DNA from: Pseudomonadota bacterium
Lineage (GTDB): Bacteria > Myxococcota_A > Bradymonadia > UBA4248
Reading direction: 5' to 3'
Length of the DNA: 9,435 nucleotides
NCBI GenBank assembly: GCA_009786045.1
Contig: WQTY01000056.1
Coordinates: 1-9,435, forward strand
A model generated the notes under the pieces. It did no database searches. It worked only from the letters and a program-made list of their open reading frames with translations, and was not told the DNA's origin. Below are positions 5,675-9,435 of the stretch, in pieces. Position numbers and translations under genes: made by a program. Position 1 is the stretch's first letter, and each line of letters starts with the position of its first letter.

Positions 5675-6694
5675 ATGACGAAACCATCTGTTGCGCTCAT
5701 TCTGCTTTTAGGATTAGCCGGGCTTCAAGGCTGCAACGATACGAAGGATAAAACCGTCTGGTGCACTGGAAGCTTCCACGAAGTGCACTGCCAAAACGAA
5801 AAAATCGTCCACTGCGTGGTCAAAGAAGGCAGCCGCGCCGAGATGGTCGAAAGCGAATCCTACATCTGGCACGGCATCAAGTACGTTTGCAGCGCCGACG
5901 ACAAACTCCTGGCGGCCAACCACTGCAATGGCAACCTCATTCTCGACACCGATGGCGCTGCCCATGCCACGCTCTGTGGCATTAACGGCACGACATCCTG
6001 CCGCGATGGCGCACTCTTTGAGGACGACAACATGGCCTGCCTTGGAAGCAGCGCCAATGTCAAGTGCTTCCAAGACAAGTTTTTCATCGCCGGCGACAAC
6101 AACGACTGGCTGCCAACCTCCCAGCGCTACATCTGCGCTGCCTCCGGCAAAGTCGGGCATTGTCAGGGCAATACGCTCGTGCACAGTGTAGGCGTTTGCG
6201 ATGGATCGGGCGTCATAAGCTGTCGATACAATGGCTATAACGGCATGTCACTCGTTCGTAAGTCATGCAAGCCCGACACCACCACTTGCATAGACTTCGA
6301 AAAGAGCGGTGTTTCGTTTGCCGAGTGCTTTTACACCAGCGGTGTCCAAGAAAACTGCGGTGACATCACCACGTACGGCAAATGCAATCAGGATGTGCTC
6401 GTGATGTGCTCAAAAACCGACGCCTCAAAAGGCAAACTTTTGCACATTGATTGCGCCGTCAGCCAAAAATCGTGCCTGTTGATCGACAGTCCAGATCAAG
6501 ATTACGGCTATGACTGCGCCATCGTATGTGAAGATCCGGCCGGCGCCCACTACACTGACTTTGGTGCATGCGAGAACAACATCGTCAAATTCTGCTCTCA
6601 AACCGGGGAATTCGATAGCATCGACTGCGCCGATACAACGTGCCAGTGGACAACTGACGTAATTAACAATTTTTTCTATGATTGCAGGCAATAG
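5675..6694 (+). CDS. Cysteine-rich secreted lipoprotein
   Basis: A 339-aa predicted lipoprotein of unknown function. A short signal peptide (MTKPSVALILLLGLAG) ends in a clear lipobox, LQGC, with Cys20 as the lipidation site. I count 28 further cysteines spread over the mature chain, an even number consistent with disulfides. The spacing suggests degenerate repeated modules: GKCNQDVLVMCS then IDCAVSQKSC then YDC, and GACENNIVKFCS then IDCADTTC then YDC near the C-terminus; earlier copies are looser (NHCNGNLILD, GHCQGNTLVH). The C-x-N-x4-C style echoes the small Cys cluster of the preceding lipoprotein. No enzyme motif is visible; a structural or binding role on the outer membrane is plausible but unproven. 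CAGGAGA lies about 9 nt before the ATG. The gene may share a transcript with the preceding one (123-nt gap) or use its own promoter. Confidence 0.8.
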   Translation: MTKPSVALILLLGLAGLQGCNDTKDKTVWCTGSFHEVHCQNEKIVHCVVKEGSRAEMVESESYIWHGIKYVCSADDKLLAANHCNGNLILDTDGAAHATLCGINGTTSCRDGALFEDDNMACLGSSANVKCFQDKFFIAGDNNDWLPTSQRYICAASGKVGHCQGNTLVHSVGVCDGSGVISCRYNGYNGMSLVRKSCKPDTTTCIDFEKSGVSFAECFYTSGVQENCGDITTYGKCNQDVLVMCSKTDASKGKLLHIDCAVSQKSCLLIDSPDQDYGYDCAIVCEDPAGAHYTDFGACENNIVKFCSQTGEFDSIDCADTTCQWTTDVINNFFYDCRQ

Positions 6695-6716
6695 ACAAGT
6701 ATCAGTGGGTGGCATC

Positions 6717-6740
6717 GGAGGCGAGGCTGCCTCCCTTTGT
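6717..6740 (+). terminator. Weak terminator-like hairpin between lipoprotein and manC
   Basis: GGAGGC (6717-6722) pairs with GCCTCC (6729-6734) around a 6-nt loop, followed by CTTTGT. It lies 22 nt after the lipoprotein stop and just before the manC ribosome binding site. It could attenuate readthrough. The T-tract is short and interrupted, so confidence is low. Confidence 0.3.
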
Positions 6741-6747
6741 CGATGCC

Positions 6748-6753
6748 AAGGAG
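6748..6753 (+). promoter_or_regulatory. Ribosome binding site fixing the manC start
   Basis: AAGGAG sits 7 nt before ATG 6761 but only 1 nt before ATG 6755, and it lies inside the frame opened by ATG 6737. This makes 6761 the likely start; the family's AGGxGTRxWP motif then begins near residue 8, as usual. Confidence 0.75.
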
Positions 6754-6760
6754 AATGACC

Positions 6761-7804
6761 ATGCGATGGGCAGTCATCATGGCGGGGGGCAGCGGTACAC
6801 GGTTTTGGCCGCTCTCCAGCCCCGCCCGACCCAAACAGTTTTTAAAACTCCTGGGCGACACAACACCGGCAGAGGCCTGTGTCAAAAGACTCGCCCACAG
6901 CATCGATCCCCATCGCATCCTCATCGTCGCAAGTGAATCTCACCGCGCCGCACTGCACGAGGCCCTGCCCGATTTCCCGCCGGCACAAATCCTCTGGGAA
7001 CCTGTGGGAAGAAATACCGCCGCCTGCATCGCCTGGGCAACAGAAGTCATCCGCGCCCAGGATCCCCAAGCCCTCATCGGCGTCTTCCCCTCCGACCACG
7101 CCATCGCCGACACCAACGCCTTCACCCAATGCCTGGCGCATGCCTACGACAACGCCGCCAAACGCATTATCCTCTTTGGCATTGTCCCAAGCCGCCCCGA
7201 AACGGGCTACGGCTACATCAAAGTCGGCCAAACCCTTGGCGAAAATCTCTTCCGCGTCGAAGCTTTCCTCGAAAAGCCTCCCCTGCTGCTGGCAGAGCAG
7301 TACCTTCTCGACGGGCACTACCTCTGGAACAGCGGCATGTTCATCTTTGATGCCCAAACGATGCACGACGAAATCCGCCTCCACCTCCCCGACCTCGCCC
7401 GCGGCATCGAAGCCATCATCGCCAGCCCAGACGACCTCGCCCATCACTTCCACCGCCTGCCGTCCATCAGCATCGACTACGGCGTCATGGAACGCACCGC
7501 ACAGGCCGCCGTCATCCGTGCCGAATTCCCCTGGGACGACCTCGGCACCTGGGACGCCATCCGACGCTACCACGCGCAAGACGAGAACTGCAACGCCAGC
7601 CACGGCCAAACCCTCACCATCGACTGCCACAACACATTCTGCTACAATACCGGCGAACGCCCCATTGCCACCCTCGGCCTGCATGACATCATCGTCGTCA
7701 ATACCCCCGAAGCCATCATGGTCATGGACGCAAAACACGCCCAGGATGTACGAAAAATCGTCGATGCACTTTCAAAAAACCACAGCCCGCCAACACAAAG
7801 TTAA
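6761..7804 (+). CDS. manC: Mannose-1-phosphate guanylyltransferase
   Basis: A 347-aa cytoplasmic nucleotidyltransferase that makes GDP-mannose from mannose-1-phosphate and GTP, for surface polysaccharides and other glycans. The GT-A-type signature is complete: AGGSGTRFWPLSSPARPKQF (8-27), EPVGRNTA (80-87), FPSDH (109-113), PETGYGYIKVG (146-156), FLEKP (169-173), LWNSGMF (188-194), IDYGVMER (238-245) and DDLGTWDAI (259-267). The C-terminal region (GERPIATLGLHDIIVVNT) is family-like. The protein ends after the guanylyltransferase part, so the fused phosphomannose isomerase domain of ~470-aa bifunctional enzymes is absent. No mannose pathway partner or glycosyltransferase is adjacent. The gap to the preceding lipoprotein is 66 nt with its own strong ribosome binding site. 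The coding strand is strikingly C-rich relative to G. Relatives in this superfamily use other sugars, but the RNTA and WNSGMF motifs make this enzyme the best call. Confidence 0.93.
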   Translation: MRWAVIMAGGSGTRFWPLSSPARPKQFLKLLGDTTPAEACVKRLAHSIDPHRILIVASESHRAALHEALPDFPPAQILWEPVGRNTAACIAWATEVIRAQDPQALIGVFPSDHAIADTNAFTQCLAHAYDNAAKRIILFGIVPSRPETGYGYIKVGQTLGENLFRVEAFLEKPPLLLAEQYLLDGHYLWNSGMFIFDAQTMHDEIRLHLPDLARGIEAIIASPDDLAHHFHRLPSISIDYGVMERTAQAAVIRAEFPWDDLGTWDAIRRYHAQDENCNASHGQTLTIDCHNTFCYNTGERPIATLGLHDIIVVNTPEAIMVMDAKHAQDVRKIVDALSKNHSPPTQS

Positions 7805-7819
7805 TTGAAAGGGCTGGAT

Positions 7820-7888
7820 GGGGGCGCTATTGTCCCATTGGCCAATACGCGCCCCCGCGCTGGCTATGGCTTTGCCATACGCCCGCGC
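7820..7888 (+). repeat. Two large imperfect hairpins after manC
   Basis: Hairpin A pairs GGGGGCGC (7820-7827) with GCGCCCCC (7849-7856) and, past one bulged C, TATTG (7828-7832) with CAATA (7843-7847). Hairpin B stacks GCGC (7857-7860) on GCGC (7885-7888), GGC on GCC, and TATGGC (7865-7870) on GCCATA (7874-7879), with loop TTT. A G5-armed stem followed at once by a second stem, 15 nt after a stop codon, recalls the composite element, but the CCCCCTGC linker is missing. It is listed as a possible divergent relative. The rest of 7889-8003 has only a weak AAAGC/GCTTT hairpin (7902-7918) and no gene. Confidence 0.6.
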
Positions 7889-8003
7889 ACCCTGCCTGGG
7901 TAAAGCATCGCGCGCTTTGCGCTACTGCCCGGACTCCCTCCCAACGCTCGACAGCGAGGCCCTCCCTCACGTCCATTTTAGGTATTTCAAAACTGAGAAG
8001 CGT

Positions 8004-8663
8004 ATGAAAAAGAACAGCCATCAAGACACCGTCAGGAAACTGGGCGTACTGGAGAAAATGCTCGCCAGCGATGATGCCATCAAGGCAGTCGTTGCACGCG
8101 CCAGCAAAAAAACGCCCAACATCTCAAACCCAAATGTACGCCTCCGCCACACAGCGCGGCGCATCATTGCCTACTACTCGAACCTGTCGGCCGCAGGGGG
8201 CGCTGCAGCCACCCTGCCCGCACTGATACCAGTCGTGGGCAAGGTTTTCTCGATTTTCGGCGCAGCTGCTTCCGATGCACTCCTGACCCTGAAGTTTGAG
8301 GTCGAAATGACGCTCGCCCTCTCCTCCCTTATGGGCTACGATATTGCCGATCCCCGCGAACGGCATATGTCCATCATCCTCGCATGTGCTGCCCTCGAAA
8401 ATAGCCGCTCCTCAGATGAAGACTTCCACCTGTTCGAAGTGATCGACATGGCAATGACGGAATACTCCAGCCGAAACCTGAGCAAAATGATGATCAGGTT
8501 CTTTGCACGTGCCATGATAACACTCACCGCCAAACGCTGGCTCAGGTTCTTTCCTGTCGTGGGTGCCGCAACAGGTGCCGCCATGAACAAAATTCAGACA
8601 CGCAGCACAGGACTGGCCTGTTATCTGGCTCTGCGCCATCGAAAGCGCGCAGGCGAATCCTAA
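8004..8663 (+). CDS. EcsC-like protein, first of a tandem pair
   Basis: A 219-aa protein I assign tentatively to the EcsC family, whose function is poorly known. A basic N-terminal half is followed by a Gly/Ala/Pro-rich hydrophobic segment (LSAAGGAAATLPALIPVVGK, 61-80), then SDALLTLKFEVEMTLALSSL (90-109) and GYDIADPRER (111-120). This order, and the C-terminal FFPVVGAATGAAMNKIQTR (182-200), are EcsC-like. The hydrophobic segments may touch or insert into membrane; there is no signal peptide. GAGAAG lies 3 nt before this ATG. An in-frame ATG at 7818 is rejected because the extra 62 codons cross palindromic DNA. The next gene is a diverged paralogue 82 nt downstream. No ABC transporter genes of an ecs operon are present. 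Family call rests on motif memory only. Confidence 0.62.
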   Translation: MKKNSHQDTVRKLGVLEKMLASDDAIKAVVARASKKTPNISNPNVRLRHTARRIIAYYSNLSAAGGAAATLPALIPVVGKVFSIFGAAASDALLTLKFEVEMTLALSSLMGYDIADPRERHMSIILACAALENSRSSDEDFHLFEVIDMAMTEYSSRNLSKMMIRFFARAMITLTAKRWLRFFPVVGAATGAAMNKIQTRSTGLACYLALRHRKRAGES

Positions 8664-8745
8664 ATTCATTCCAGCACCATCCAAGGCAACTCTCGCCTGC
8701 ACCTAACATCGCAAAACCCAGGCATTTTAACGAAGGAGAAATCCC

Positions 8746-9381
8746 ATGTCCGATCAGGCACGAACGGAGCGATGGCTGGCACGAATCCTCGAACTGTGGA
8801 TTGCCAGAACTGATGCCATCCGAAAAGTATGCACCATGTGTCAAAAGGACGCTGAACACGAAGGCGAGAGTTCCTTCTTCGAGGTCGGCGAGAGGATCAT
8901 TGCTTATTATGCCAGGCGAAGTGCCCTGAGTGGTGCGCTGTCCGGGACTGCTGCCAGCATTCCCAAACTGGGCGCCATTGCCGCCGTCCTGGGCACAGTT
9001 GTCATCGATAGTTTGTTCCTTCGAAAAAACGAACTCGAAATGGCCCTGTGCTTATGCCATTGGGCAGGTTTCGACATTGAGGCCCCCAGAGATCAGCAGC
9101 TTGCCATGGCGCTTGCGAGTCTCACAGCGCACGAGATCGATTCGGGCGACTGCCATGCCCTTGCGCAAACCCTGGGCGTTGCCATGTGGGACTACTCCGG
9201 GCGTCAGCTACTCAAGCTCGGCGCCACGGCCCTGTCTAAGGTGTGGCTTTCCAGGCGAGGCTTTTCAGCATGGAAAGGCCTTGCGAGCATGGGCATTGGT
9301 GCGACTGTCAACCGCATCGAAACCGAACGGATCGGGCGTCGATGCCTGGTTGCGTTAAGCACCCGCCGACGCAACGCCTAA
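8746..9381 (+). CDS. EcsC-like protein, second of a tandem pair
   Basis: A 211-aa paralogue of the preceding product. Residues 49-124 align without gaps to residues 52-127 of the first protein with about 30 of 76 identities by eye, including RIIAYY (50-55), IP..G (72-76), E.EM.L (96-101), G.DI..PR (108-115). The C-termini share YS.R.L.K and GA..N.I.T...G motifs (here YSGRQLLKL and GIGATVNRIETERIG). It has five cysteines (residues 29, 32, 102, 104, 136) in the first two thirds and Cys200 near the end, more than its partner. AAGGAG (8733-8738) lies 7 nt before the ATG, giving this gene a much better ribosome binding site than its neighbour. The composite palindromic element begins 18 nt after its stop. 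Likely cytoplasmic or membrane-associated; function unknown. Confidence 0.62.
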   Translation: MSDQARTERWLARILELWIARTDAIRKVCTMCQKDAEHEGESSFFEVGERIIAYYARRSALSGALSGTAASIPKLGAIAAVLGTVVIDSLFLRKNELEMALCLCHWAGFDIEAPRDQQLAMALASLTAHEIDSGDCHALAQTLGVAMWDYSGRQLLKLGATALSKVWLSRRGFSAWKGLASMGIGATVNRIETERIGRRCLVALSTRRRNA

Positions 9382-9398
9382 TCTCTATGCTTTTTTAT

Positions 9399-9435
9399 GT
9401 GGGGGAGCCAGCTCCCCCACTCCCCCTGCAATGCT
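9399..9435 (+). repeat. Composite palindromic element, copy 5 (cut by window edge)
   Basis: Stem-loop I is GTGGGGGAGC / GCTCCCCCAC (9399-9408 with 9411-9420). Both arms are identical to copy 2, and only the loop differs (CA versus ATT). The linker TCCCCCTGC follows, then GCAATGCT, which begins like the left arm of stem-loop II in copy 2. The right arm lies beyond the window. Six T (9391-9396) precede stem I, as with the seven T before copy 2. Confidence 0.75.

Noticed and set aside
6842..7738. A 298-codon open frame antisense to manC
   Set aside because: It lies wholly opposite a gene with full family motifs. Its product is Val/Gly/Asp-rich as expected from the complement of a C-rich, third-position-biased gene, and it matches no family I know.
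6879..7808. A 309-codon plus-strand frame overlapping manC
   Set aside because: A Ser/Pro/Thr-rich frame-shifted shadow of manC with no motif and no ribosome binding site.
7818..8003. A 62-codon N-terminal extension of the first EcsC-like gene
   Set aside because: It is encoded by hairpin DNA, has no ribosome binding site and has no counterpart in the paralogue, which begins at a comparable position to ATG 8004.
9399..9420. Standard intrinsic terminator
   Set aside because: The stem is strong but followed by C-rich sequence; the T-run is upstream. The same holds for 1545-1567.

Overview
The window is a 9.4 kb piece of a moderately GC-rich Gram-negative chromosome. An outer membrane is implied by a LolA-type periplasmic lipoprotein carrier and two secreted lipoproteins with lipoboxes. 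The Cys-rich lipoproteins with Asp/Gly/Lys/Pro linkers, a Ycf46-type AAA protein and palindrome-filled intergenic gaps most resemble Myxococcota or another former deltaproteobacterial lineage. That placement is inference from style, not a marker-gene result. No mobile element gene, tRNA, rRNA or CRISPR array is visible.

Layout: (1) 1-72, a cluster of perfect hairpins; (2) 111-1535 (+), a Ycf46-like AAA ATPase; (3) 1536-1914, a gene-free gap full of inverted repeats; (4) 1915-2991 (-), a YitT/DUF2179 membrane protein with an acidic tail; (5) a divergent intergenic region with nested inverted repeats; (6) 3273-4001 (+), a LolA-like carrier; (7) 4002-4348, a non-coding stretch with a hairpin, a partial repeat and a candidate promoter; (8) 4349-5551 and 5675-6694 (+), two lipoproteins of unknown function, the first with an exact 30-bp tandem repeat, the second with 29 cysteines; (9) 6761-7804 (+), mannose-1-phosphate guanylyltransferase; (10) 7805-8003, a gap with two large imperfect hairpins; (11) 8004-8663 and 8746-9381 (+), tandem diverged paralogues that look EcsC-like; (12) another hairpin element cut by the window edge.

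Functional links are modest. LolA would shuttle lipoproteins such as the two encoded downstream, and ManC makes GDP-mannose for surface glycans, so the middle of the window has an envelope theme. The genes are not tightly packed and no single operon can be argued.

The most distinctive signal is a composite palindromic element. It has a G5/C5-armed stem-loop, a CCCCCTGC-type linker and a second stem-loop whose sequence differs between copies but whose pairing is kept. I see five copies (one truncated) plus a divergent relative. Three copies, and the relative, start within 20 nt of a stop codon in the same orientation as the gene. No clear new multi-gene system is demonstrated; the EcsC-like pair is the best protein-level candidate for follow-up.
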